From: Calditrichota bacterium
GTDB taxonomy: Bacteria; CLD3
Reading direction: 5' to 3'
NCBI GenBank assembly: GCA_008501735.1
Contig: QQUF01000002.1
Location: 1 to 64,000, forward strand
DNA: 64,000 bases
Shown here: one piece after another, positions 1 through 10,786 of the stretch
Position numbering within the stretch: the first letter of the stretch is position 1
Layout of the letters: each line of letters begins with the position of its first letter
Made by a program: the position numbers and the translations under genes
The notes under the pieces: model-generated
What the model was told of the DNA's origin: nothing
What the model saw: the letters and a program-made list of their open reading frames with translations, nothing else
The model's database searches: none

Positions 1-593
1 GTCAACAAAGTCTCTGTTGAGTCCCACAAAATTGTATCCCAAACTGTCGGTGCATAAGGTGGTAAATCATTTATTTGATTTGTGTATTTTGAAGGGTTCG
101 TTTTTGATGCTTGAAATTCTGAACTTAAATCAAAATCTTTTACAAGTGCTTCAAAATGGGTTTTGTTCTGTGCCTCGTCTAAGCTCTCTGACTTTACAAA
201 ACTAAAACCTCCATCAGTTGTGAAGTAAATTTCTCCGCTCTCACTCTGAACAAAAATGTGCCTTGTGTTTCTTGCACTAACTGAAATCGATTTTACTGGT
301 TCATCGAAAAAGTTGAAACCGTCTTTCAGCAAAACTGTCCATTCATAAGTTGGAACTCCACTTACTACACTTCTGTAAAGTGTTGCTTCTCCATTCTCAG
401 GGTTAGTGATTCCAACCAAAACATAAGTTTCACTACTACCAGAACTTTGGTATCTTTTTGTGATTACTTTTTCATTTGAAAGGTAATTTTCAAATTCCGT
501 GTAAGTTCTCGGAGGACTTTCACCAAAACAAAAACTTACTTGTAAAACGAAAATTAAAGCTACTTCTACTACTCTTAGTTTTGTTTTTAACAT
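1..593 (-). CDS. Secreted BNR/sialidase-like beta-propeller protein, 3' end outside window (partial)
   Basis: This is the N-terminal part of a secreted protein; the frame stays open from the ATG at 593-591 to the left edge. Its first 130 or so residues are near-identical to the N-terminus of the complete gene at 708-2972, including the signal peptide (MLKTKLRVVEVALIFVLQ, cleavage probably after CFG) and the stretch IFVQSESGEIYFTTDGGFSF. It diverges at about residues 130-160 and becomes similar again at PPYAPTVWDTILWDSTETLL. It is the downstream member of a tandem pair on the same strand. By homology with the neighbour it should be a cell-surface or extracellular BNR-repeat propeller carrying a T9SS tail, but the C-terminus is not visible here. 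Substrate unknown. Confidence 0.8.
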   Translation of the reverse strand, partial: MLKTKLRVVEVALIFVLQVSFCFGESPPRTYTEFENYLSNEKVITKRYQSSGSSETYVLVGITNPENGEATLYRSVVSGVPTYEWTVLLKDGFNFFDEPVKSISVSARNTRHIFVQSESGEIYFTTDGGFSFVKSESLDEAQNKTHFEALVKDFDLSSEFQASKTNPSKYTNQINDLPPYAPTVWDTILWDSTETLL

Positions 594-671
594 TTATTTT
601 CTCTATTTTTTTAATGTTTTATTAACACAGTGAATTGAGAGCCTAACTTTGAGTGAGAATCTCAGAATTTT

Positions 672-702
672 TTGAGACTCCGACTTATAGTCGAGTTCTC
701 AA
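672..702 (-). terminator. Stem-loop just downstream of the BNR/T9SS gene
   Basis: TTGAGA (672-677) pairs with TCTCAA (697-702), and an inner CGACT/AGTCG stem (681-685/689-693) is separated from it by a small internal loop. It begins 6 bases after the stop codon of the 708-2972 gene, so it probably marks that transcript's 3' end. It has no clear T-run on the minus strand, so it could instead be an RNA stabiliser between the tandem genes. Confidence 0.4.
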
Positions 703-707
703 TTAAA

Positions 708-2972
708 TCATTTCAACAAAACCATCTTTTGGGTTTTACTAAGACTACCGTTTCTTAGACGGTACAAATAAACTCCTGAACTTACAGGATTCCCAAAATT
801 ATCAGTTCCATTCCAAACTACTGAACCAACTTTCTTAGTTAATTCAAATTCCTTAACCTTCTGACCCAAAACATTAAAAATTGTAAGAGTCGATTTCTCG
901 TAATTCGTAATTTGTAATTCGTAATTTATCGTAGTTGTTGGATTAAATGGATTTGGGTAGTTCTGACTCAAAGAGAACTTATTTGGTAAGTTTTCTTTTT
1001 CTCCCAATTCAGTAATAACAGTATCAACCAAAACAACAAAACTTCTGATTGAATCAATTTGTTGGTTTGTGTGAAAAAGAAGTTCTGCTTCAAGAAGTGG
1101 TTGTGTCAAATCAAGTTGAATTTCGATTTGTTTGGTTGAATCAGGTTGAAGTGTAAAACTTGAATCTGAAAGTAAAGTTATCCAACTTGGAAGCTCTATT
1201 TGTGAAACTTCCAAATCAATTACACCTGTATTTCTAACTGTAAAGTTTGTGCTTAATTGACTTGGTAAAAACTGTGAATTGATTTTCAAAGTATCTGGTT
1301 CAAAACTCAAAAAAGGAAACTTGTAAAAACCTCGACGGAACCTTAGTTTTAATGACTCAAAAGGCGTTCCATTATCATCTACATAAACAACATAAAAAAT
1401 ACTGTCATCTACAGCAGTAGAATACCAAGGAGCTATTCCCAAATAGCTTGGAGCTTGTTGAGAAGCGAGTTGAACTTGAGACCAATTGTCTCCGTTATCT
1501 CTTGAAAACCTTGTTATCAAATAATCTTTTGGTGCATCACTTGGGTCAACAAAAGTAACAAAGACATTATTTTCGTGAGCAGTGAGTTGTTGTTGTTCAG
1601 CAACAGAACAACCATCAATCGAAAGACAAAGCAACCAATGAGGTGTAAAACTGTTTCCATAGTCATCACTTCGATTATAAACTGACCAATTTAAACCCTG
1701 CACAAAATGAAACTTACCCGAATGAAAATAAACATCAGGAAATTGTGCACTTGTCTGGTCACAAGGTGTTGGTGCATTACAATAAAATGTTGATTCCCAA
1801 GTATTACCTAAATCATAAGAACGAGAAATATTAGTTCCTGCAACTTGTGATTCACTTCCGGTTCTTGTAAGAAGTATTGAATTACCACCGATAGCAATTT
1901 TAGGAGTTTGAATTGATGCATAAATTGAGTCTGCAACTGTTTCGTAAGGTTGGAATGTCATTCCTGAATCAAAACTTCTTGCTTGAAAAATACTTCCACC
2001 AGCTCCACTTTCTTGGTAATCATAGGCTGTATCACTACGAGCTGTAAAACCAAAATGAGCTCCAAATGGATGTTTAACTGGTAAGTTCCAAGTTGTTCCT
2101 TTGTCTTGACTAATAAATAAATTTATTTGAGGATTCGGATGAGTTAATGTTGCATTTCCAGAATAAACATAAACATTGTTTTCAGAAACCACAATTTCAG
2201 GCACTCCTCCAATTGTATCTTCCAAAACAACATCAGGTTCAAAACTTACTCCGTAATCTGTGCTTCTGAAATATCTCAAAAGTTCATCTTCCATCACTGC
2301 TGCAATGTGAACAAAACCTGAATCATCAACTTCTATTCTTCCGTGCATAAATGCCAACCAACCTGAAGGAATGTTACTTGTAAGTAAAGTCTCTGTTGAA
2401 TCCCATAAAATTGTGTCCCAAACTGTCGGTGCATAAGGTGGTAAATTATTTATCTGATTTGTGTATTTTGTTGGATTGATTTTCTCAGACTGAAACTCTG
2501 AACTCAGGTCAAATTCTTTTACAAGTGCTTCAAAAACTGTTTTATCATTTGGAGATTCTAAGGATTCTGACTTTACAAAACTAAAACCTCCGTCAGTTGT
2601 GAAGTAAATTTCTCCGCTCTCACTCTGAACAAAAATGTGCCTTGTGTTTCTTGCACTAACTGAAATTGCATTTACAGGCTCATCAAAAAAGTTGAAACCG
2701 TCTTTCAGCAAAACTGTCCATTCATAAGTCGGAACTCCACTTACTAAACTTCTGTAAAGTGTTGCTTCTCCATTCTCAGGATTAGTGATTCCAACTAATA
2801 CATAAGTTTCACTACTACCAGAACTTTGGTATCTTTTTGTGATTACTTTTTCTCGTGAAAGGTAATTCTCAAATTCTGTGTAAGTTCTCGGAGGACTTTC
2901 ACCAAAACAAAAACTTACTTGTAAAACGAAAATTAAAGCTACTTCTACTACTCTTAGTTTTGTTTTTAACAT
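708..2972 (-). CDS. Secreted BNR-repeat beta-propeller protein with T9SS C-terminal sorting domain
   Basis: A 754-residue exported protein. It has an N-terminal signal peptide (residues 1 to about 24) and a long sialidase/BNR-like region with repeated S-x-D-x-G-x-T-W type motifs (RSTDYGVSFEP, SQDKGTTWNLP, RSYDLGNTWES, RSDDYGNSFTP, FSRDNGDNWSQ). An Ig-like segment of about 100 residues follows, resembling choice-of-anchor or ASPM/SPD-2 domains. It ends in a type A T9SS sorting domain of about 90 residues (SLSQNYPNPFNP, then VLGQKVKEF, SSGVYLYRL and KMVLLK). T9SS cargo crosses the outer membrane and is anchored or released at the surface. I use the ATG at 2972; the in-frame TTG three bases upstream is less likely. 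Not a proven sialidase: the BNR fold alone does not give the substrate. A tandem partial copy lies immediately downstream. Confidence 0.88.
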   Translation of the reverse strand: MLKTKLRVVEVALIFVLQVSFCFGESPPRTYTEFENYLSREKVITKRYQSSGSSETYVLVGITNPENGEATLYRSLVSGVPTYEWTVLLKDGFNFFDEPVNAISVSARNTRHIFVQSESGEIYFTTDGGFSFVKSESLESPNDKTVFEALVKEFDLSSEFQSEKINPTKYTNQINNLPPYAPTVWDTILWDSTETLLTSNIPSGWLAFMHGRIEVDDSGFVHIAAVMEDELLRYFRSTDYGVSFEPDVVLEDTIGGVPEIVVSENNVYVYSGNATLTHPNPQINLFISQDKGTTWNLPVKHPFGAHFGFTARSDTAYDYQESGAGGSIFQARSFDSGMTFQPYETVADSIYASIQTPKIAIGGNSILLTRTGSESQVAGTNISRSYDLGNTWESTFYCNAPTPCDQTSAQFPDVYFHSGKFHFVQGLNWSVYNRSDDYGNSFTPHWLLCLSIDGCSVAEQQQLTAHENNVFVTFVDPSDAPKDYLITRFSRDNGDNWSQVQLASQQAPSYLGIAPWYSTAVDDSIFYVVYVDDNGTPFESLKLRFRRGFYKFPFLSFEPDTLKINSQFLPSQLSTNFTVRNTGVIDLEVSQIELPSWITLLSDSSFTLQPDSTKQIEIQLDLTQPLLEAELLFHTNQQIDSIRSFVVLVDTVITELGEKENLPNKFSLSQNYPNPFNPTTTINYELQITNYEKSTLTIFNVLGQKVKEFELTKKVGSVVWNGTDNFGNPVSSGVYLYRLRNGSLSKTQKMVLLK
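899..930. repeat. Short tandem AT-rich repeat inside the T9SS tail coding region
   Basis: Alternating copies of ATTCGTAATT and TTGTAATT, read on the minus strand as AATTACGAATTAC units. They encode NYELQITNYE in frame, between the conserved NPTTT and LTIFNVLGQKV blocks of the sorting domain. It looks like a simple repeat that has been tolerated in a flexible loop. Confidence 0.55.
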
Positions 2973-3154
2973 CAAACTTTCCTTAACGTTTTAATGTTTT
3001 ATTCAAAACAATCTAAGGTTTATTTTGAATAAAGTAAAATTGCCAAATAGATTCTATACATTTTATTTTCAAATTCACTTGTCAATCCTAAACTCTGTTC
3101 TTAATTTTAGTGATGAAATTTCGTCAGTAGGTTAATAAAAAAAGTGTATGTAAA

Positions 3155-6100
3155 ATGTCTGAAATCCTTTTTAATCGCTACCAAGTTCTTGAGACAATTC
3201 AAACAAAATCACAGAACAAACTTTACAAAGTAATTGACACTCTAACAGGTCAAATTCTTGCTTTGAAAAAGCTTAAAAACTTCACCGAGCCACAACTTAA
3301 AGAAGACTTTAAGTTTGAATTTGAGAAATTACAAACTCTGAACTCACCAAACCTTGTGAGAGTTTTTGACTACGGTTTCACACCCGAAGGAGAGACTTAC
3401 TTTACAATGGATTTTGTTGAAGGAGTTCACGTTGACGAACTTTTCCCAAAACTTAAACCTGAAGGACAATCTTTACTCCTAAGGCAAATCGGTTGGGTTT
3501 TGCAATATTTACATTCGCAAAATCTGATTCACGGAGACCTCAAACCTGAAAATATTTTAGTTGTTGAAAAAGAAGGTTTTTACTCGGTTAGACTAATTGA
3601 TTTTGGGCTTTCTAACTTTACCGACAAAACGAGAATTTCAGGAACTTTCGAATACTTACTTCCCGAAGAAATTGAGAAAAAAGACTTTACGCCAAAAGAA
3701 AAAGATTTTTATGCACTTGGGGTTACAATCGTAAAATCCCTTTTTGGCAAAACTCCTTTTGAATCAAAAAATCATAACGAAATTCTTAGAAAGAAAATTA
3801 ACTACACAACTTCTGAAATCGAAGAATTAGTCAAAAATTCAGACAAAGTTTTTCGTCAGTTGATTTTGGAACTCATTCCACGTGAAAGAATAAAACGCCT
3901 TAAAAATTGGCAGGACTTTTTTAAGATTTTACAAGGCGATTTTAACGAACTTCAAAAAAGTAAAGACTTTCACAAAGAAAAGTTTACAGGAAGAGAACAG
4001 GAACTCGAAGCCTTAAAGAATTGTTACAACAAACTCTTTGAATCCAAATCTTCTTCTGTGCTTTTGGAAGGCGTTCTCGGAATCGGTAAATCAAGATTTC
4101 TTGCAGAGTTCAAGTCATTTTTGCAGCTGGAAGAAATGTTGGTTTTTACAGCAGATTCTTTAGCAAACTCGGGCGGAAATTTTTTTACTGCCAACAAAAT
4201 CTTAACACAAATTCTTTACCAAAATGACTTTTCAGAGCTTCTTAGTGAGAAAAGGCAAGAAGTTTTGGCTAAAACTTTTGAAGCAATCGACAAAAATTCT
4301 ACTGACGTAATTTCGTCAAACATTTATAAAGAAGAAGTTTTTCTTAACTTCTTTGAGTTTGCTCACGAGTGTTCTTTGGTTAGACCTTTTGTCATAATTT
4401 TGGACAACGCTCAAAACGAAGACGAAGGTGGAATTGAGCTTTGGAATTATTTTATTAAAAGGCTCAAAAGAAAATCTCGAACTTCAATTTTACTAATTTC
4501 CGCACAACGAGAAGAGGAAAAATCACCACTTTTAGAAAGATTTTTTGATGAAAGAATTACACTCAAAGAACTTACTCTAAAAAATGTTCAGGACTTTTTG
4601 GTTTCTGCAATTGGCGAAACTGACGCAAAGGAACTCGCCGAAGCAATTTTTGAAGAAACAAAAGGACACCCTTTACTTTTGGTGGAAACTCTCGGGTTTT
4701 TAATCCAAAATTTCGCTTCAAATTTTAAGGAAAACCTTAAGAAAATCCCTAAGGCTTTTGAGGAGATTGCCAGAAAAAGAATCGAAGTTTTGACAGAAGA
4801 AGAAACCGAACTTTTACAAGATTTATCAATTTTCGGAAATGGTTTTGAAAAAGAATGGGTAAAACAATTTTTCCACTCAAAAAGCATTGATTACTTGATT
4901 AGCTCTTTAATTCATTCCAAATTTTTGGAAGAATCTGAAAATACAATTGAATTCAAGCACCCGAAATTTCAAGAAATAATTTATGCAGGAATTCCTGACA
5001 ATCAGAAAAAACAAAAACACTCTTTAGTCTCAACTTTTTTTGAACAAAATTTAATTGAACATTCCGAAGTTTTGGCTTTTCACCTTACTCGAAGTCAAGA
5101 GCCTGTAAAAGCAATTCCTTACATTTGGAAATCTTCTCAAAAGGCAATCAACACTTTTGCTTACTTGAATGCAAAAAACTACTTTATCGAAGCTGAAAAT
5201 ATTTTCTCTAAGACTTCTGGAAATAATAAAGACCTTCTTGATTTTGAGTATAATATTTTAGATTCATTTTATGAAATTGCTCAATACGTTAGCTTTGAAG
5301 GTCAGAAAGAACGCCTTCAGAAGAAATTAGAAATTGCACTGAAATTAAAAGAAAACAAACGAATCCTGCAAACTTACACACAAACTTGCAATTTCCATTC
5401 GCTTGTAGAACGGAACTTTGAACCTGTTGAAAAGCTTTACAAAGAAGCTCAAAAATACCTTCCGAAAGACAAGAACAGACCTTTTGCAGATTTATTACAC
5501 GCAAAAGCAAGAGGCTTGAGTTTTCAAAATCCTGAAAGAATTAAGACTTTAAAAGAAGTTTTGGAAATCGCTTATGAATTGAATGATTTCGAACTTCAAA
5601 GTATTGTTTTGAACGACCTTGCAATTTCAGAATCAATGCTTGGTGAAGATTTTCAGGCATTAGATTTTTATGAAAAAGCTTTTGAGTGTGTTTTGAAGAT
5701 TGGTTCAATGGCAGGAATTATCGCTGTAAAGATTAATCAAAATACTTTAATTGGGAAAATATTCTCACCCGAAATTGTTCATAAAAGTACTCAACAAACT
5801 TACGAGCAGTCTAAGAAGTCTGGGTTTTCTTTGCAAGAATTTTATGCTTGCCGTTACTACTTACGAAACAATATTTGGCTTCACAAGTTTGATAAAATTC
5901 TTCCTTTAGTCCAAGAATCGGAATTGCTTGCAGAAGAGTTTCAACACGAGTCTTTTTTGATTGAAACAAAAGTGGATTACGCAAAATATTACTTTGAACT
6001 TGGTTACTTTGAAAAGGTTTTGGAAATCGTTGAGCCTGTGATTCAAGGTGGCAACAGAATGGACTTTTACGACTCTTCTACTTTCAAAGTTTGTGTTTCA

Positions 6101-8224
6101 ATGAAGGCAAAAATCCTTGAGCAAACAGGCAATTTTGAGAAAGCAAAAGAACTTGTTACTTCAGAAGAAATTAACTCTCAACTTTCCGATGGTTTGCAAG
6201 ATTCTTTGAGAATTGATTTGGGTAAACTTCTTCTTTCAAACGGAAATTTAGAAGAAGCGGGAGAAATTTTCAATGAAGTTTTAAAAGGCAAAGTGGATAG
6301 AAATTTTGCCCAAAGAGAACATAAAACAAAATCATTTTTGGCAAGAATTCAAAACAACTTTGGGGAATCTGAAAATTTGGTAAGCAACAAATTTTTCTTT
6401 TCTCATTCAAAAATGGAACGTTGGGAAATTCTTTGGAATCATTACCAAATTGCAATTCAGACCAAACAAGACACAAATTTAATTAAAGAAATCTTGCAAG
6501 AACTTTTTGACTCTGTTTTACAAAGTGTTCCGAGCATTCAATCTAAAATGGACAGAAAGAACTTTCTTACTAAATCGGTAATGCCAAGCAAAGTTATTAA
6601 TGAGTATTTTGAAATGCACTTTCCTCAAACTCCAGAAGAAGCAAAAGAAAAGTTCATTGAAGAAATCTCTGAAAGAAAAAGTCAGGTTTCAATTAATACT
6701 TCAGATACTTCAAAGAAATCACAACTTGAGAACTTTAACCTTGAAAAAATTGTCGAAATAAGTAGGATTTTGAATGAGTACTCTGAACCAAGCCTTGTCT
6801 TAAATAATTTGCTTGATTCTGCAATTTCTTACTTAAAAGCCGACAGAGGTTTGATAATTTTTTATGACAAAGAAACAGAAGGTTTTGTAGTAAAAGCTGG
6901 TCGGAATGTTGAAAAAGAAACAATTTCAGACGTAACAAAAATCTCACGTTCAATCGTCAAAAATGTTAGTGAAGGCGGAAATTCTATTTTCTCTTTCAAA
7001 CTTGACGAAGACGAAAGATTTGCACAAAACGTCAGTGTTGTAAACTTAAAAATTCGCTCATTGCTTTGTGTTCCGCTTAAGAAGAACAAAGAAATTATTG
7101 GCACAATTTACCTTGACTCTTTAACTGAAAAGAAAACCTTCGTAGCCGAAGATGTTGACTTCCTTGAAACTGTCGGAAACTTAGCAGTAATTGCTTTGAC
7201 AAATGCCGAAAGTTTTCAGAAAATTGCTAAAGAAAAAATCCGATTACAAAAGACTGTTGAAGAAAAATTCAGCTTCCACAACATCATTTCTCAAGATGAA
7301 AAAATGCTCGAAATTTTCAGTGAGTTAGTTGAAGTTGCCAAGACTGACATTTCAGTTTTAATAAACGGTGAAAGTGGAACAGGGAAAGAACTAATTGCAA
7401 GAGCAATTCACTTTCAGAGCCATAGGAAAGACAAAAATTTTGTAGCAATTGATTGTGGTGCAATTCCTGAAACGATGATTGAATCCGAACTTTTCGGACA
7501 CAAAAAAGGCTCATTTTCAGGAGCAATTACTGATAAGAAAGGATTATTTGAAGAAGCTGATGAAGGAACGATTTTCCTTGACGAAATTACAAACACAAGT
7601 TTCTCTTTCCAAGCAAGGTTACTTCGTGTTTTACAAGAAAGAGAAATCCGTAGAGTCGGCGAAACAAATTACAAAAAAGTTAATGTTAGAGTAATTGCTG
7701 CTACAAATTTGGACATTCTCAATGCAATTGAAAAAGGAAATTTTAGAGAAGACCTTTACTTTAGGCTAAACAATTTCACAATTCCTTTACCACCACTAAG
7801 AGAACGAAAAGGCGACATTCCTTTGCTTGTAAATAATTTTGTAAAGGAATTTACTGAATCTTACGACAAGGAATTAACTGGAATCTCGGAGAGACTTTTG
7901 GACTATTTGCAGACTTTGGAATGGAAAGGAAATGTTCGTGAATTGCGTTCAGTAATTAGCGAAATGGTTCTTAAAGAAAAAGAGAAATTCCTAAGAGTAG
8001 AAAGTCTGCCAAAAAGAATTCGTATTTCTTACTCGACTCGTGAGAAGGCTGAGAAAGGTGCTTTGCCTTTAGAAATTGGTTTCGTTTCCCTTGATGAATG
8101 CCAAAAAATTTACATTCAAAAAGTCCTCGACTCGGTTGATAACAACCAAACTAAAGCCGCTCAAATTCTTGAACTCCCGAGACCAACTCTGAGGTCAAAA
8201 ATGATAAAATTAGGAATAATTTGA
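3155..8224 (+). CDS. Ser/Thr kinase - AAA ATPase - helical repeat - GAF - sigma-54 activator fusion regulator
   Basis: A 1689-residue cytoplasmic signalling protein. Domains in order: a protein kinase (about 8-265) with ATP-site Lys in LALKKLK (about 38-39), catalytic loop HGDLKPEN (126-133) and DFG (149-151); an AAA/STAND-type ATPase (about 281-560) starting at TGREQELEAL with P-loop GVLGIGKSR; a long TPR-like helical region (about 640-1150); a GAF domain (about 1190-1350); a sigma-54 interacting AAA+ module (about 1370-1600) with Walker A GESGTGKE, the sigma-54 contact loop written GSFSGA, and Walker B GTIFLDEI; and a C-terminal Fis-type helix-turn-helix (NQTKAAQILELPRPTLRSKM). The kinase loop is non-RD (HGD) and has no clear glycine-rich loop. 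It should activate sigma-54 promoters in response to a signal read by the kinase, TPR or GAF part. It is divergent from the T9SS gene pair, with a shared 182-base intergenic region. Confidence 0.9.
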   Translation: MSEILFNRYQVLETIQTKSQNKLYKVIDTLTGQILALKKLKNFTEPQLKEDFKFEFEKLQTLNSPNLVRVFDYGFTPEGETYFTMDFVEGVHVDELFPKLKPEGQSLLLRQIGWVLQYLHSQNLIHGDLKPENILVVEKEGFYSVRLIDFGLSNFTDKTRISGTFEYLLPEEIEKKDFTPKEKDFYALGVTIVKSLFGKTPFESKNHNEILRKKINYTTSEIEELVKNSDKVFRQLILELIPRERIKRLKNWQDFFKILQGDFNELQKSKDFHKEKFTGREQELEALKNCYNKLFESKSSSVLLEGVLGIGKSRFLAEFKSFLQLEEMLVFTADSLANSGGNFFTANKILTQILYQNDFSELLSEKRQEVLAKTFEAIDKNSTDVISSNIYKEEVFLNFFEFAHECSLVRPFVIILDNAQNEDEGGIELWNYFIKRLKRKSRTSILLISAQREEEKSPLLERFFDERITLKELTLKNVQDFLVSAIGETDAKELAEAIFEETKGHPLLLVETLGFLIQNFASNFKENLKKIPKAFEEIARKRIEVLTEEETELLQDLSIFGNGFEKEWVKQFFHSKSIDYLISSLIHSKFLEESENTIEFKHPKFQEIIYAGIPDNQKKQKHSLVSTFFEQNLIEHSEVLAFHLTRSQEPVKAIPYIWKSSQKAINTFAYLNAKNYFIEAENIFSKTSGNNKDLLDFEYNILDSFYEIAQYVSFEGQKERLQKKLEIALKLKENKRILQTYTQTCNFHSLVERNFEPVEKLYKEAQKYLPKDKNRPFADLLHAKARGLSFQNPERIKTLKEVLEIAYELNDFELQSIVLNDLAISESMLGEDFQALDFYEKAFECVLKIGSMAGIIAVKINQNTLIGKIFSPEIVHKSTQQTYEQSKKSGFSLQEFYACRYYLRNNIWLHKFDKILPLVQESELLAEEFQHESFLIETKVDYAKYYFELGYFEKVLEIVEPVIQGGNRMDFYDSSTFKVCVSMKAKILEQTGNFEKAKELVTSEEINSQLSDGLQDSLRIDLGKLLLSNGNLEEAGEIFNEVLKGKVDRNFAQREHKTKSFLARIQNNFGESENLVSNKFFFSHSKMERWEILWNHYQIAIQTKQDTNLIKEILQELFDSVLQSVPSIQSKMDRKNFLTKSVMPSKVINEYFEMHFPQTPEEAKEKFIEEISERKSQVSINTSDTSKKSQLENFNLEKIVEISRILNEYSEPSLVLNNLLDSAISYLKADRGLIIFYDKETEGFVVKAGRNVEKETISDVTKISRSIVKNVSEGGNSIFSFKLDEDERFAQNVSVVNLKIRSLLCVPLKKNKEIIGTIYLDSLTEKKTFVAEDVDFLETVGNLAVIALTNAESFQKIAKEKIRLQKTVEEKFSFHNIISQDEKMLEIFSELVEVAKTDISVLINGESGTGKELIARAIHFQSHRKDKNFVAIDCGAIPETMIESELFGHKKGSFSGAITDKKGLFEEADEGTIFLDEITNTSFSFQARLLRVLQEREIRRVGETNYKKVNVRVIAATNLDILNAIEKGNFREDLYFRLNNFTIPLPPLRERKGDIPLLVNNFVKEFTESYDKELTGISERLLDYLQTLEWKGNVRELRSVISEMVLKEKEKFLRVESLPKRIRISYSTREKAEKGALPLEIGFVSLDECQKIYIQKVLDSVDNNQTKAAQILELPRPTLRSKMIKLGII

Positions 8225-8322
8225 CAGTAAGCAGTAGGTATTCCAAATTTTCTGAAAAGAATTTGTCATTTGGGTGAAAGATTAGAAAAAAGATTGTTGG
8301 TTGAAGTCAGAACCACCGATTC

Positions 8323-10009
<1,687 letters not shown>

Positions 10010-10043
10010 CTATGATTTTCTTTCAAAAATTTAGTGAAAATTT

Positions 10044-10071
10044 TTTATAAAAAATTCGGCAAAAATTACAA
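10044..10071 (-). promoter_or_regulatory. Candidate promoter of pyrG
   Basis: Read on the minus strand: TTGTAA at 10071-10066, a 16-base spacer, then TATAAA at 10049-10044, about 65 bases before the pyrG ATG. The sequence is AT-rich, so chance matches are common. Proposed only because of its position. Confidence 0.3.
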
Positions 10072-10110
10072 CAAGCACTTTTATTCTGCAAGTAGAGTTT
10101 TGAAAATTTT

Positions 10111-10407
10111 CTAATTTCCTTCTTGAACAACTTTCGGAACTTTAAAAAAGCCATTTTGTTTTTCAGGAGCATTTTGCAAACTCTGTTCTTTCGTTAAAGA
10201 AGGAATATTTTCATCTTTCCTCAAGACATTTTCCGTTGGATTAATCGAGTCTAAAGTCTCAACTCCACTTGTGTCAACTTCTTCAAGTTGTTCGATATAA
10301 CCTAAGATTTTGTTCAAATCTTTGTCGAATGTTTTTAACTCTTCTTCTGAAAATTCGAGTTTTGCTAATTGTGCAACTTTTAAAATTTCTTCTTTTGAAA
10401 TCGCCAT
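10111..10407 (-). CDS. gatC: Asp-tRNA(Asn)/Glu-tRNA(Gln) amidotransferase subunit C
   Basis: A small subunit (98 residues from the ATG at 10407) of the GatCAB transamidosome, which converts misacylated Glu-tRNA(Gln) or Asp-tRNA(Asn) into the correct product. Family features are the N-terminal SKEEILKVAQLAKLEFSEEE and the later LNKILGYIEQLEEVDTSGVE, followed by LRKDE. An in-frame ATG at 10419 would add four residues and overlap rsfS by 11 bases. The start at 10407, one base past the rsfS stop, matches the usual MAISKEE beginning better. It is the last gene of a minus-strand unit LytR_C-rsfS-gatC. gatA and gatB are not in the window. Confidence 0.93.
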   Translation of the reverse strand: MAISKEEILKVAQLAKLEFSEEELKTFDKDLNKILGYIEQLEEVDTSGVETLDSINPTENVLRKDENIPSLTKEQSLQNAPEKQNGFFKVPKVVQEGN

Positions 10408-10408
10408 T

Positions 10409-10786
10409 TTACTCTTCATCCTTCAATGATTCATCAGTAATGATTTGAGTTGGAGCATCTTGCCAAAGCCTTTCAAGGCTGAAAAACTCTCTTTGGTCTT
10501 TCTGAAAAATGTGAACAACGAAATCCACGTAATCTAACAAGACCCAAGTTAAATTGTTAAAACCTTCGATATTGATTGGGTTTTCTCCGTATTCAAATTT
10601 TAATTGGTCAGCGACATTTTCTGCGATGGCTTTTACTTGCGTAGTTGAATCTGCCGAGCAAATTACAAAAAAGTCCGTTACTGTTGTTAAAGGTCTTAAA
10701 TCTAAAATTTTTATGTCATTCGCTTTTTTATCCAAAGCGAATTGTGCAGCTAATTTAGCAGTATCGGAAGTATTTAGTTCTATCAA
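10409..10786 (-). CDS. rsfS: Ribosomal silencing factor RsfS (Iojap/YbeB family)
   Basis: A 125-residue protein of the RsfS family, which binds ribosomal protein L14 on the 50S subunit and blocks subunit joining when nutrients are short. Visible family signatures are KILDLRPLTTVTDFFVICSA, STTQVKAIAENV and the C-terminal WVLLDYVDFVVHIF followed by REFFSLERLW. The start codon overlaps the stop of the LytR_C gene (10783-10786), so the two are translationally coupled, and gatC follows directly. Confidence 0.96.
   Translation of the reverse strand: MIELNTSDTAKLAAQFALDKKANDIKILDLRPLTTVTDFFVICSADSTTQVKAIAENVADQLKFEYGENPINIEGFNNLTWVLLDYVDFVVHIFQKDQREFFSLERLWQDAPTQIITDESLKDEE

Noticed and set aside
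17-205. 62-residue plus-strand open frame at the left edge
   Set aside because: It lies antisense to the partial T9SS propeller gene, whose sequence matches the complete neighbouring copy.
2973-3154. Sigma-54 promoter in the divergent spacer before the T9SS gene
   Set aside because: No GG-N10-GC element with reasonable flanks was found on either strand.
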